Source of the DNA: Rubripirellula amarantea | Lineage (GTDB): Bacteria; Planctomycetota; Planctomycetia; Pirellulales; Pirellulaceae | Reading direction: 5' to 3' | DNA: 64,000 nt | Assembly: GCF_007859865.1 (NCBI RefSeq) | Contig: NZ_SJPI01000001.1 | Location: 1,054,001-1,118,000, forward strand | Shown here: positions 27,221 through 36,153 of the stretch, piece by piece | How the letters are laid out: every line of letters begins with the position of its first letter | How positions within the stretch are numbered: the stretch's first letter is position 1 | Position numbers and translations under genes: made by a program | Notes under the pieces: generated by a model | What the model saw: only the letters and a program-made list of their open reading frames with translations | The model's database searches: none | What the model was told of the DNA's origin: nothing

Positions 27221-28582
27221 TCACGGCTGCAGAACCACGCTTACATTCCCAAACCGTTTGATAGTGCCACCTTCCGACTTCCCTGTCTCGCGGACCTGAT
27301 TGCGGGTAACGAAACTTCGCTCACCAACATCAGGCTCGACTGCAGGCACCACGTCCTCGCTCATAAGCCGATAGGGCCCCTCAATGACGCACAGAAGGTA
27401 TTCTCGCATGAGGGGATCCAAAGTTTCGACTGCCAACTTGCCATCGTTCCCCACATAGCTTTTCGCTTCAATCAACCCTGCCTCAATCGCGATTGCTGAT
27501 TTACCGGACTGATTAACCCACTCGATTGCTTCCCGCCATCCTTCGCCACGGTAGGCCAAGTAAGCAGGATTGGCAGCCCATTGGCGAATTGTTCCCTGGG
27601 AAACCATTAGTCCGACCAAGATCACGCTAGCCCAAACCCAGTCAAGATTTCGTCGTCTCGACATGGATGCCACACTTCCGCCTACTAACACGGCGAACAC
27701 TGGCAATAGCCCGATGAAGTAACGACGGTGCCAAAGATGCACCCATTGTGTCCGCGACAAAAACCAAAACGCGAACACGACGACCACGCTTAACAGACCC
27801 AGCGCTATAAACTTCCGATGGTCTTTCGATCGGAACAATGCGATGGGTAAAAGCGGCAATAGCCACAGCCATAGCCACGACCAAACTTCAGTAGCCTTGG
27901 CAAACGCGGGCGCAACGGCGAAGGCCCCCCAACGCTCGCGGACCAACCAAGTCGGCAACAGCAGAAAATAGAAAACCGCTAACATCCCCATCAACATTGC
28001 AACGACTGCAAGCTTTTCTCGCCTTTGCAATGTCCCACTATCGACCATCGCCAAAAGCAACACCCCTAACATCACCACCACACTCGTCGGTTGAATCACG
28101 GCCGCGATCAACGTAGTGACAGCGATCGGCAAAACGCTCCTTGATTCACCCAGGTAGCTGCAAACAGCCAGGGTGGCCAACAGAATGATCGACGCATAGG
28201 GACGAAGCTCGGTCCCAAAGAAAATCGAATTCGTCTCTACCGCCATCACCAATCCGGTTGCGAGACCAGCCGTTGCGTTGAACTTTCGGGTCATCGCCAC
28301 GCACAACAACGATGCTGACGCAGCCGTACAAAGAACACTGCTCATACGCAGCGCCACCTCGCTGTCACCTGCAATTGCCCGCCACAGCCACAACGCCCAA
28401 AACCACACTGGTGATTGGTTTCCAACAACCGCTCGCGGTGCCACATCCCCTAACGCCCCCCACACGCACCAAGTCGAATGCAGTTCGTCGACCCAGAAAC
28501 TTTCGTAGCAGGAAGGAACTCGAACCGCCACCGCGATCGCAAATACGAGGACAGCCGGGAAAATATCGCGAAGAAATTTCAA
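27221..28582 (-). CDS. GT39-like polytopic membrane glycosyltransferase
   Basis: A 453-residue protein with ten or more membrane helices. The first periplasmic loop holds FWVDELHS, the acidic motif seen in PMT/ArnT-type (GT-C) transferases that use lipid-linked sugars, and a hydrophilic C-terminal domain of about 110 residues follows the last helix. The acceptor is unknown. It overlaps the stop of the threonine aldolase gene by four bases, so it is coupled to it, with no obvious functional link. Confidence 0.72.
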   Translation of the reverse strand: MKFLRDIFPAVLVFAIAVAVRVPSCYESFWVDELHSTWCVWGALGDVAPRAVVGNQSPVWFWALWLWRAIAGDSEVALRMSSVLCTAASASLLCVAMTRKFNATAGLATGLVMAVETNSIFFGTELRPYASIILLATLAVCSYLGESRSVLPIAVTTLIAAVIQPTSVVVMLGVLLLAMVDSGTLQRREKLAVVAMLMGMLAVFYFLLLPTWLVRERWGAFAVAPAFAKATEVWSWLWLWLLPLLPIALFRSKDHRKFIALGLLSVVVVFAFWFLSRTQWVHLWHRRYFIGLLPVFAVLVGGSVASMSRRRNLDWVWASVILVGLMVSQGTIRQWAANPAYLAYRGEGWREAIEWVNQSGKSAIAIEAGLIEAKSYVGNDGKLAVETLDPLMREYLLCVIEGPYRLMSEDVVPAVEPDVGERSFVTRNQVRETGKSEGGTIKRFGNVSVVLQP

Positions 28583-29604
28583 CCGCCCGCTGCCTTAATG
28601 ACTTGGCATGCGGTTGCAATTTGCTCGGCACTAACATCCAAGTGCGTTACCAATCGAATCGCTTGCGGACCAATTGCAAAGCATTGAATGTCATGTTCAG
28701 CCAATTGATCCACCAATTGTTGAGCCGTTCCCCAAGACGGAGCAATGTCGATCGCAACGATATTGGTATGCACGTCGCCGCCACGGATCGAGAATGCTTC
28801 ACAACTCGTCGCTGCCTCACCTAGCATCCGAGCATGTTGATGATCGATGGCAAGTCGTTCGCGATGATGGTCGATGGCATAGAGCGCGCCGGCGGCGATG
28901 ATCCCCGCTTGCCGCATGGCACCGCCGAAAAGTTTTCTAGCCCGGCGTGCTTCCTCGACAAAGGCTTTCTCCCCGACCAAAGCTGAACCAACCGGGGCTC
29001 CCAAGCCTTTGCTAAAACAAACGCTGACCGAATCAAAGGGTTCGCACAGTTCGGCTTCCGACTTGCCAGTAGCAGAAGCGGCATTCCACAACCGAGCTCC
29101 GTCGAGATGCGTCTTGAGTCCCTGGCCTTCGGCCCACCAACAGGTCTGCACCACGTCGTCCTGGGGCTGGATTCGTCCTCCCCAACGATTGTGGGTATTT
29201 TCTAGACACAGCAGTTTGGTACGGGTGAAATGCTGATTTTCGGGATGGACCTTGCCTTCGAGATGTTCCACCCGCAGGGTTCCCTGGTCGCCCGGGACGG
29301 TCTTGGCCACCAAACCGCTCAGCCCGGCAAAAGCACCCTGTTCGTAGTGATAGATATGACAATCGGCCTCACAAATGAACTCACTGCCGCGTTCACAGTG
29401 AACCCGAACGGCCACTTGATTGGTCATACTGCCGCTGGGCATGAACACAGCAGCCTCTTTTCCCAGGATTTCGGCAGTTCGTTGTTCCAGTTTTTCGACC
29501 GTGGGGTCCACGTCAATCACCGCGTCCCCCAGCGGCGCGTCAATGATCGCCCGCTTCATTTCGGGCGTCGGCTTCGTGACGGTGTCACTGCGAAGATCAA
29601 TCAT
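28579..29604 (-). CDS. ltaE: Low-specificity L-threonine aldolase
   Basis: A 341-residue PLP enzyme that cleaves threonine or allo-threonine to glycine and acetaldehyde. The family N-terminus MIDLRSDTVTKPTPEM sets the ATG at 29604. The PLP-binding lysine is in VCFSKGLGAPVGS, and the substrate region HLDGARLWNA is intact. It faces away from hisD with 89 bp between the two starts, which must hold both promoters. The membrane glycosyltransferase gene overlaps its 3' end. Confidence 0.93.
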   Translation of the reverse strand: MIDLRSDTVTKPTPEMKRAIIDAPLGDAVIDVDPTVEKLEQRTAEILGKEAAVFMPSGSMTNQVAVRVHCERGSEFICEADCHIYHYEQGAFAGLSGLVAKTVPGDQGTLRVEHLEGKVHPENQHFTRTKLLCLENTHNRWGGRIQPQDDVVQTCWWAEGQGLKTHLDGARLWNAASATGKSEAELCEPFDSVSVCFSKGLGAPVGSALVGEKAFVEEARRARKLFGGAMRQAGIIAAGALYAIDHHRERLAIDHQHARMLGEAATSCEAFSIRGGDVHTNIVAIDIAPSWGTAQQLVDQLAEHDIQCFAIGPQAIRLVTHLDVSAEQIATACQVIKAAGG

Positions 29605-29693
29605 TCGATGGTCTGTTGTAAGTGGGCCTACGAAATCGGTGTCCACCGATCTATCATTTCATTTTAACAGCGTACCCACTGATCCGGCGATCC

Positions 29694-31064
29694 ATGTCCA
29701 CGGCCTCCCCCCCTCCTCTAAAAATTCAACAAGTTGACGCACGTAGCGGATCGGCCGAGATTCTCGACCAACTTCGCGTCAAGCTCTCGCCCGATGGCAA
29801 CGTGGTTTCTCCGCGAGGCCGAGCGTTGACCGAGGAAGTGTTTGGCAAACCGCTGACCCCCATCGAAGTTGTCGAAACCATTTGCACCGATGTTCAACGG
29901 GATGGCACCTCGGCACTCTTGCGATACAACCAAGCTCTCGACAAAGCGAACCTTAGTGCTGAACAACTAAGAGTACCCGCTGCTGACTTAGCCGCGGCTC
30001 ACGCTGCCGCCGATCCAGCGTTGCTCGCTTCGATTCGCCGAATTCGAGATAACGTTGCCGAGTTTCAAAAAGCGATCTTGCATCAAGACGTCACGATTTC
30101 GCCCAAGCCCGGTGTAACACTGACGCAGCGATACGTTCCTTTGCGACGAATCGGTGTGTGTGTTCCCGGCGGTGCCGCTGCCTATCCGTCGACTGTTCTG
30201 ATGACCGTCGTTCCCGCTCAAGTGGCCGGCGTCAATGAAATCGTCGTCATCGCACCGCCTACTCCCTTCGGCGCCTACAACACAGATATGTTGGCAACCT
30301 GTCACGAACTTGGTGTGACGGAAGTTTACCGAATGGGTGGCGCGCAAGGTGTTGCGGCACTTGCCTACGGATGCGACGCGGTGCCCGCGGTCGACAAAAT
30401 CGTTGGCCCTGGAAACCTGTTCGTCGCACTCGCTAAGAAACACGTCTTCGGTACAGTCGACATCGACTCCTTTGCCGGACCGAGCGAAGTGATCGTGCTT
30501 GCTGACGAAACTGCGAACCCTGCTTTTGTCGCTGCAGACTTGTTAGCTCAAGCCGAACACTCGCCTGGCTCTGCGATCTTGATCACGTGGGACGAAACCC
30601 TCATCGACAAAGTGCAGGCGGAACTTGCAATCCAAGTTGCAAAGCTCAGCCGTAGCGAACTCACCGTCGACTCGTTGGAAGCATTTGGGGCGTTGATTTT
30701 GGTCCGCGATGAAACGCAAGGTTGCGAGTTGACCGACTCCTTCGCTCCCGAACACCTTCACATCGAAACGGCGAACCCGCGTGATCAAATCGCAAAGATT
30801 CGCAACAGCGGAGCCGCATTCCTTGGACACCACACACCGGTGGCACTTGGCGATTATGCCGCCGGCCCCAGTCACGTTCTTCCCACCGGCGGAACATGCA
30901 CTTGGGCAGCCGGCTTATCAAGCAACAGTTTCTTGCGCAGTGGTAGCATCACGGAATTTGACGAAATGGCCATAAAGCAAATCGCCCCCGATGTGATTGC
31001 ATTAGCCGAGAAAGAAGGGCTCACCGCACACGGTGAAAGCGTTTCGATCCGAGTAAGATCGTGA
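29694..31064 (+). CDS. hisD: Histidinol dehydrogenase
   Basis: A 456-residue enzyme catalysing the last two oxidations to histidine. Conserved sequence includes VPGGAAAYPSTVLM, VDKIVGPGNLFVA, DSFAGPSEVIVLAD, and the zinc/active-site segment QAEHSPGSA, as well as SFAPEHLHI. The ATG at 29694 starts a normal-length protein; an upstream Met would run into the ltaE start region. It is the first gene of a plus-strand his operon and is followed after one base by an unrelated four-helix-bundle gene. Confidence 0.97.
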   Translation: MSTASPPPLKIQQVDARSGSAEILDQLRVKLSPDGNVVSPRGRALTEEVFGKPLTPIEVVETICTDVQRDGTSALLRYNQALDKANLSAEQLRVPAADLAAAHAAADPALLASIRRIRDNVAEFQKAILHQDVTISPKPGVTLTQRYVPLRRIGVCVPGGAAAYPSTVLMTVVPAQVAGVNEIVVIAPPTPFGAYNTDMLATCHELGVTEVYRMGGAQGVAALAYGCDAVPAVDKIVGPGNLFVALAKKHVFGTVDIDSFAGPSEVIVLADETANPAFVAADLLAQAEHSPGSAILITWDETLIDKVQAELAIQVAKLSRSELTVDSLEAFGALILVRDETQGCELTDSFAPEHLHIETANPRDQIAKIRNSGAAFLGHHTPVALGDYAAGPSHVLPTGGTCTWAAGLSSNSFLRSGSITEFDEMAIKQIAPDVIALAEKEGLTAHGESVSIRVRS

Positions 31065-31065
31065 G

Positions 31066-31578
31066 ATGAGTGATGTCAAAAAATTCACTGACTTGATGTT
31101 TTGGCAACGTGCCAGAGGTTGGTCGAAGGAGATTTTCCGGCTCATCAAAAATGAACCGCTTGCATCCGATCGGCGACTTGTGATTCAAATCAATGACTCA
31201 TCCGAATCAACCACGGCAATCATCGCAGAAGGAGTCGGCAGAGGCACACAGGGTGAGTTCATTCAGTTCTTGGGATATTCAATGGGCAGCCTACTGGAAA
31301 CTCAGTCTCATTTGGTCGCCGCCTACGGTCGCGAGTACATCGACGCCGAAACGTATCAGCAATTGTTCAACGAAGGAGTCTCCATTCGCCGAATGATAAA
31401 CGCGTTCATGAAGTCGATGACAAAGCATGGATCGGGAGTCCAACACATCCGACCGTACAAGAGTTGGTCCAGTGAAGTGTGGGAAATGTACGAAAAGTTC
31501 ACCGGAGAAAAACGCGCTGAGATGTTCCGAGACAAACCGGACGGCACCACCGAAGACGAAACCGACAAAGAACCGTGA
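31066..31578 (+). CDS. Four-helix-bundle protein (23S rRNA IVP family)
   Basis: A 170-residue helical protein of the TIGR02436/S23-like family, first described inside 23S rRNA intervening sequences. Typical features are FTDLMFWQRARGWSKEIF near the start and SSESTTAIIAEGVGRGTQGEF in the middle, followed by an acidic tail (DGTTEDETDKEP). Its ATG lies one base after the hisD stop. It has no known role in histidine synthesis and separates hisD from hisC. A 7-bp tandem repeat follows directly, so it may be a hitchhiking insertion. Confidence 0.88.
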   Translation: MSDVKKFTDLMFWQRARGWSKEIFRLIKNEPLASDRRLVIQINDSSESTTAIIAEGVGRGTQGEFIQFLGYSMGSLLETQSHLVAAYGREYIDAETYQQLFNEGVSIRRMINAFMKSMTKHGSGVQHIRPYKSWSSEVWEMYEKFTGEKRAEMFRDKPDGTTEDETDKEP

Positions 31579-31588
31579 CTCATTACCC

Positions 31589-31616
31589 AGTACTCAGTAC
31601 TCAGTACTCAGTACTC
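31589..31616. repeat. Tandem 7-bp repeat AGTACTC x4
   Basis: Four perfect copies of AGTACTC, each containing the palindrome AGTACT. The array lies 10 bp after the stop of the four-helix-bundle gene and 54 bp before the chosen hisC start. Read as protein it would give a seven-residue periodicity, which explains spurious frames extending across it. Confidence 0.9.
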
Positions 31617-31670
31617 ATCAACCGCGTTATGCTGACGACTCACCCCAACCACCGCCCCCCATCGCCAACC

Positions 31671-32723
31671 ATGACTTCGCTCTTCCGCCCCGCCCTTTCC
31701 AAGATGCTTCCCTACACACCGGGGGAACAATCCGCGCCGGGAAAAGTCATCAAACTAAACACCAACGAAAATCCCTACCCGCCCTGCCCTGCGGTCGTTA
31801 AAGCGATTCAAGAAGCAGCCACGGGAAACATTAATCGTTACCCCGATCCGATGGCGACGGCTTTCAGGCACGCTGCAGCCGATGCACTTGGTTTACCCGG
31901 CCCCGAATGGGTGCTTGCTGGAAATGGCAGCGACGAAATATTGACCATGCTGGTGCGAGGCTTCGTCGGCGAAGGGGAAAAACTGCGTTTGCCCTACCCC
32001 AGCTACATTCTGTATCGCACGCTCGCAGACATCCAAGGTGCGTCTTGGGAACAAGTTCCTTTTAACGACGATTGGAAACTTGCTGCTGAGTTTGGGGAAA
32101 CCAGCGATAAGCTCAAACTTGTGTTGCTGCCCAACCCTAATAGCCCCAGCGGCACGATTGTCGACCAAGAAGAAGTCGCGGCGATTGCCAATTCGCTCGA
32201 CTGTCCACTGGTTGTCGACGAAGCCTACGTTGATTTCGCGAACCAAAACTGTTTGGAATTGGTTCAGCAAAACGAGCGAGTCATGGTCACTCGTACGCTT
32301 AGCAAATCCTACGGGCTCGCTGGCGTACGTTTCGGGTTTCTCATCGCCCAGCCTCAGATCATTGCCAACTTGGCCAAGATCAAAGACAGCTACAACTGCG
32401 ACGCCATTTCGATTGCCGCCGCGACCGCGGCGATGTCGAGTCAAGATTGGCTCAAAGACGTTGTCGCCAAACTAAACGCCACACGAGCCCGAATGGAAAC
32501 AAAGCTCACCGAACTTGGTTTCCACGTCACGCCTTCGCATGCGAACTTTGTTTGGTGCCAGCACCCCGATGGCAATCATCAAAGTCGTTACGAATACCTC
32601 AAAGCAAACCAGATTTTGGTCCGATACATGCAATTTCCTGACTGGGGCGACGGACTACGGATTAGCGTGGGCACGGACGACCAAATTGACGCCTGTTTGA
32701 TGATGCTAGAAAGATTCTCATGA
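31671..32723 (+). CDS. hisC: Histidinol-phosphate aminotransferase
   Basis: A 350-residue PLP aminotransferase acting on imidazole-acetol phosphate. The PLP lysine is in TRTLSKSYGLAGVRFG, and NTNENPYPPCPAV and LLPNPNSPSGT are typical. Starts at 31629 or 31575 are also open, but these include Pro/His-rich or repeat-derived residues; the ATG at 31671 begins MTSLFRPALSKMLPY and fits family length. It overlaps hisB by four bases. Confidence 0.94.
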   Translation: MTSLFRPALSKMLPYTPGEQSAPGKVIKLNTNENPYPPCPAVVKAIQEAATGNINRYPDPMATAFRHAAADALGLPGPEWVLAGNGSDEILTMLVRGFVGEGEKLRLPYPSYILYRTLADIQGASWEQVPFNDDWKLAAEFGETSDKLKLVLLPNPNSPSGTIVDQEEVAAIANSLDCPLVVDEAYVDFANQNCLELVQQNERVMVTRTLSKSYGLAGVRFGFLIAQPQIIANLAKIKDSYNCDAISIAAATAAMSSQDWLKDVVAKLNATRARMETKLTELGFHVTPSHANFVWCQHPDGNHQSRYEYLKANQILVRYMQFPDWGDGLRISVGTDDQIDACLMMLERFS

Positions 32724-33307
32724 GCCGAACGAAAACGATCCACCGCAAGACCGGTGAAACCGACATCAAGCTGACCATTGATCTCGATGGCGACGGAAGC
32801 GGTACGCGATCTAGCGGAATCGGATTTCTTGACCACATGCTCGACTTACTCGCTAAACATGCGTTGATCAATCTTGACGTCGATGCCAAGGGCGACCTGC
32901 ACGTCGACGACCATCACACCGCTGAAGACATCGGCATCGCACTGGGTCAAGCCATTCACGAAGCCCTGGGTAATCGAGCAGGCATCCGTCGATACGGTCA
33001 CTTCACGCTTCCAATGGACGAGTGCTTGGTAACGGCCGCGGTGGACCTGGGCGGACGTTACGCATTCGAGTATCACGCTCCGATTGGTGCGTCGAAGATC
33101 GGCACCTTCGACAGCGAACTCGTCGAACACTTTTGGCAATCGTTTGCTGCCAACTCCAACTGCAACCTGCACGTTTTGTTGCACCATGGTCGCAACGGAC
33201 ACCACATTGCCGAATGTGTGTTCAAGTCAGTTGCCCGTGCCATCCGCATGGCAGCCGAAAGCGACCCAAGAAGCGACGCCGTGCCCAGCACCAAGGGCGT
33301 GCTGTAA
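32720..33307 (+). CDS. hisB: Imidazoleglycerol-phosphate dehydratase
   Basis: A 195-residue single-function HisB. The two manganese-binding repeats are visible: FLDHMLDLLAKH with DDHHTAEDIGIALGQ, and HHGRNGHHIAECVFK. It dehydrates imidazoleglycerol phosphate to imidazole-acetol phosphate, the HisC substrate. No histidinol-phosphatase domain is fused; a separate HisN-like enzyme is encoded at 44560-45378. Its ATG overlaps the hisC stop. Confidence 0.97.
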   Translation: MSRTKTIHRKTGETDIKLTIDLDGDGSGTRSSGIGFLDHMLDLLAKHALINLDVDAKGDLHVDDHHTAEDIGIALGQAIHEALGNRAGIRRYGHFTLPMDECLVTAAVDLGGRYAFEYHAPIGASKIGTFDSELVEHFWQSFAANSNCNLHVLLHHGRNGHHIAECVFKSVARAIRMAAESDPRSDAVPSTKGVL

Positions 33308-33357
33308 GTCGACGCCTCATGCGACGATCTGGCAAGATCACTCGCTGGCTCTTGAGT

Positions 33358-34176
33358 CTATTTCTTACTGACGAACAGGCCGATAGACGCCAGTCCAACC
33401 AAACTCAGTAGCACTGAAAACAACATGAAGTTTGAAAGCAGTGCGATCGAGGTCAGCATCACCATGGCTGCGACCGCCGCGATGCGGGGTGGTAGCAGCC
33501 AAAGCGTGAATCCGGCCATTGTCTCCGACGCGATCACGAAACGGCTGTACCAAGTCGCCAATACTCGTTGAACGTCAGCATCGAAGTTTTGGCGAATCAG
33601 GTTGAATACCCAATAATCTCGGTCGACGAAGTAGATGTCATAGAACACTTCGCCCGACCAATACTCCGACGTCCATTTACCGATTGCACCGCCGAGCAAG
33701 ATCACGCTGATGATTGCTCGACTTAAGAACGCGCCTTTGCTAAGCAAGCGTTCGGGTTCATCGCAATCCAGTCGCGTCACGTACCACAGCGACCATAACG
33801 CGGTCCACCATGCGGTTACGAACGTCATGTCGTTGTAACTTCCCTGGTGAACACAAGTGATCGTCAAACCTGCGAACGAAATCAAAGCGAGGGCGATAAG
33901 CGTCCGCCGATTGCCAACAACAACGCCTAGACCTGACGCAACCACGGCAGCCAAGAATGCGACAACAAGGACCGTGTTGGAACGAAAAAAATCGGGGAAG
34001 AACGAATCGAAGATTGGAGTTTCGCCGTACAACCGAACCGAAGCGACGTAGTACGTCCACTTCCATATCAGCGCCAGCGAAAGCAACGCCTGCACGATTC
34101 GATAGGCAACGATAACTTTGCTCGGCAACGTGATCTCTTTGTCCACCGGAGTATTTGACAAGCTGGTATCGCTCAT
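33358..34176 (-). CDS. Polytopic membrane protein, HTTM/DoxX-like
   Basis: A 272-residue protein with seven or so membrane helices. Segments such as LGGAIGKWTSEYWSGEVFYDIYF and a WTALWSLWYV helix are reminiscent of HTTM or DoxX-type proteins, but I cannot assign a family firmly. Its start overlaps the stop of the upstream membrane protein by four bases, so the two likely work together. It converges on hisB with 50 bp between the stops. Confidence 0.6.
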   Translation of the reverse strand: MSDTSLSNTPVDKEITLPSKVIVAYRIVQALLSLALIWKWTYYVASVRLYGETPIFDSFFPDFFRSNTVLVVAFLAAVVASGLGVVVGNRRTLIALALISFAGLTITCVHQGSYNDMTFVTAWWTALWSLWYVTRLDCDEPERLLSKGAFLSRAIISVILLGGAIGKWTSEYWSGEVFYDIYFVDRDYWVFNLIRQNFDADVQRVLATWYSRFVIASETMAGFTLWLLPPRIAAVAAMVMLTSIALLSNFMLFSVLLSLVGLASIGLFVSKK

Positions 34177-34664
34177 GGTTCGTCCAATCGCAACATCAAG
34201 TAACCTTGTTCAGAATCCGGCTTCAGATGAAACCGAGATGTCAGCCGCTCGCCTCGATAGGTCGATTCAATCGTGAACCAACGGTCCTTGCCATCTTGCA
34301 AGTGAAAGAACCTTGCGTCTGCGAACGTCATCGTCCGCGCGGGGAAGTGGTTGCAATAACGCCCCGACAATTTGGGGTCCAAGTTAATCATCAAGGGATC
34401 CACCAAGTCCGGCGGATAATCTTGAACGTCGCTTCGATTGGCGAAGTTGTACATCGCCGGAATCGGAAACTGGATCGCGAAGATCGCAAACGAAGCACTA
34501 CGCAAATGGAAGCGGTTCATTGTGGCGTGAATGATCGGCTTCACCCACGGCATCAACAGCAGCCAAACCGCAATCACAACCACCAACGCGACGATGGCCA
34601 AAAAACCATGATCTCGCTGCGTCTTCACTCCTTCGCCGATTGCGTCGTCCTTGACCGCCTGCAT
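34173..34664 (-). CDS. Single-pass membrane protein of unknown function
   Basis: A 163-residue protein with one strong membrane helix (about 21-40) after a short charged N-terminus, then a soluble domain containing YCNHFPARTMTF and FTIESTYRGERL. I recognise no family. The ATG at 34664 lies seven bases past the gatB stop, while an earlier Met would overlap gatB. The downstream membrane protein overlaps by four bases, so gatA, gatB and this pair form one transcription unit by spacing. Confidence 0.6.
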   Translation of the reverse strand: MQAVKDDAIGEGVKTQRDHGFLAIVALVVVIAVWLLLMPWVKPIIHATMNRFHLRSASFAIFAIQFPIPAMYNFANRSDVQDYPPDLVDPLMINLDPKLSGRYCNHFPARTMTFADARFFHLQDGKDRWFTIESTYRGERLTSRFHLKPDSEQGYLMLRLDEP

Positions 34665-34671
34665 CGCACGA

Positions 34672-36153
34672 TCAACCTTGTTCGAGGATTTGAAGCAGTG
34701 TTTCGCGAACCACCTGCGGGTTCGCATTCGGGTTCTTTCGCTTGGCTTGTCCGATCAAAGAGCCCACTGCTTGCTTTTTGCCAGCTTGGTAATCTTCGGC
34801 CACTTGGGGGTTGGCAGCCAACAATTCACGGCAAAGGTTCTCGATCTCGCTATTATCGACTGACTCGATCCCCAAATCCGCGATCGCCTGATCGACATCG
34901 CACGACTTTTCGATCATATGTGCGAGCACGTCACGTGCCCTGCCCTGTTCGAGATCGCCTTTGGATACGCGACTGAGCAGATCGCCGAGTTGCTCAGCTG
35001 TAATGGGATAATCAGTGATTTCGATTTGCTGGTCGTTCATGGCGCGCATCACGTCCTGCTGGATCCAAGAACTCGCCCGCTTTCCGTCTCCTGAAATGGT
35101 GGCAACCGATTCGAAGTACGTGATCAATCCGGGACCTTGGTTCACGATCACGTCAGCGTCGTATGGCTTAATCCCGTACTGCCCTTGCAGTCGCTCGCGA
35201 AGCGCTGCGGGAAGCTCGCCAAGGGAAGCTCGTATCGCTTCAACTCGTTCGCGAGGCAATCGGATTGGTAGCAGATCGGGGTCGGGGAAATAGCGGTAAT
35301 CGGCAGACTCTTCTTTCTCGCGTTGCAGGAACGTCTTTCCGTCCACATCATTCCAACCACGAGTCGTCTTGGATTCATCCTTGATTGTCTTTCCGGTCTC
35401 TTCCCACAAGTCGTATTGGCGACCAACTTCGTACTCGATCGCACGCTCGACTGCGCGAAACGAGTTCATGTTCTTCACTTCGACGATCGGTGTGGCAACC
35501 TTCTTGCCATCAACGTCGATGTGCAGGTTCACGTTCGCGTCGACTCGCAGACTGCCTTCCTGCATTTCACAGTCGGATATGCCGAGATGAGTCATTCGCA
35601 ACTTCAATTCCTGCAGGTAAGCCTTGGCTTCGGCCGATGACCGCATGTCAGGCTGACTGACGATTTCAAGCAGTGGCGTTCCGCAACGGTTGAGGTCAAT
35701 CTTGGTATCCGATCGCCCTGCTGCTTCGTCGTGCATGCTCTTGCCAGCGTCTTCTTCCAAGTGAGCACGAATGACACCGATCTTGCATGTCTGGTCTGGG
35801 TTCGAAGGGTCCGCGATTTCGATGAACCCATCGGCGCAAATCGGCAGGTCAAATTGGCTAATCTGATAGCCCTTGGGCAAATCCGGATAGAAGTACTGCT
35901 TTCGGTCCCATTTCGTCATGGGTGGAATCGAACAATCGATGGCCAAACCAGCTTTGACTGATAAATCAATCGCCGCTTCGTTCATCACCGGCAATGCTCC
36001 CGGCAGTCCTAAACAAACTGGACAAACCTGAGTATTTGGCGGCGCACCAAACTCGGTGCTGCAGCCACAGAATAACTTTGTGTTCGTCTTGAGTTGGACG
36101 TGTACTTCCAGTCCGATGACTGTTGTCGCGGGATAACCATCAATTTGACTCAT
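34672..36153 (-). CDS. gatB: Asp/Glu-tRNA amidotransferase subunit B
   Basis: A 493-residue GatB. With GatA and GatC it converts mischarged Glu-tRNA(Gln) or Asp-tRNA(Asn) to the amides. Family signatures include GLEVHVQLKTNTKLFCGC, PNTQVCPVCLGLPGALPV, and the metal-binding Cys residues in these segments; the C-terminal YqeY-like tail domain ends with NPNANPQVVRETLLQ. The start overlaps the gatA stop by one base (TAATG). No gatC is visible in the window. Confidence 0.97.
   Translation of the reverse strand: MSQIDGYPATTVIGLEVHVQLKTNTKLFCGCSTEFGAPPNTQVCPVCLGLPGALPVMNEAAIDLSVKAGLAIDCSIPPMTKWDRKQYFYPDLPKGYQISQFDLPICADGFIEIADPSNPDQTCKIGVIRAHLEEDAGKSMHDEAAGRSDTKIDLNRCGTPLLEIVSQPDMRSSAEAKAYLQELKLRMTHLGISDCEMQEGSLRVDANVNLHIDVDGKKVATPIVEVKNMNSFRAVERAIEYEVGRQYDLWEETGKTIKDESKTTRGWNDVDGKTFLQREKEESADYRYFPDPDLLPIRLPRERVEAIRASLGELPAALRERLQGQYGIKPYDADVIVNQGPGLITYFESVATISGDGKRASSWIQQDVMRAMNDQQIEITDYPITAEQLGDLLSRVSKGDLEQGRARDVLAHMIEKSCDVDQAIADLGIESVDNSEIENLCRELLAANPQVAEDYQAGKKQAVGSLIGQAKRKNPNANPQVVRETLLQILEQG

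Noticed and set aside
31575-31670. Longer hisC beginning just after the four-helix-bundle gene
   Set aside because: The extra residues are translated AGTACTC repeat and Pro/His-rich spacer, absent from HisC enzymes.
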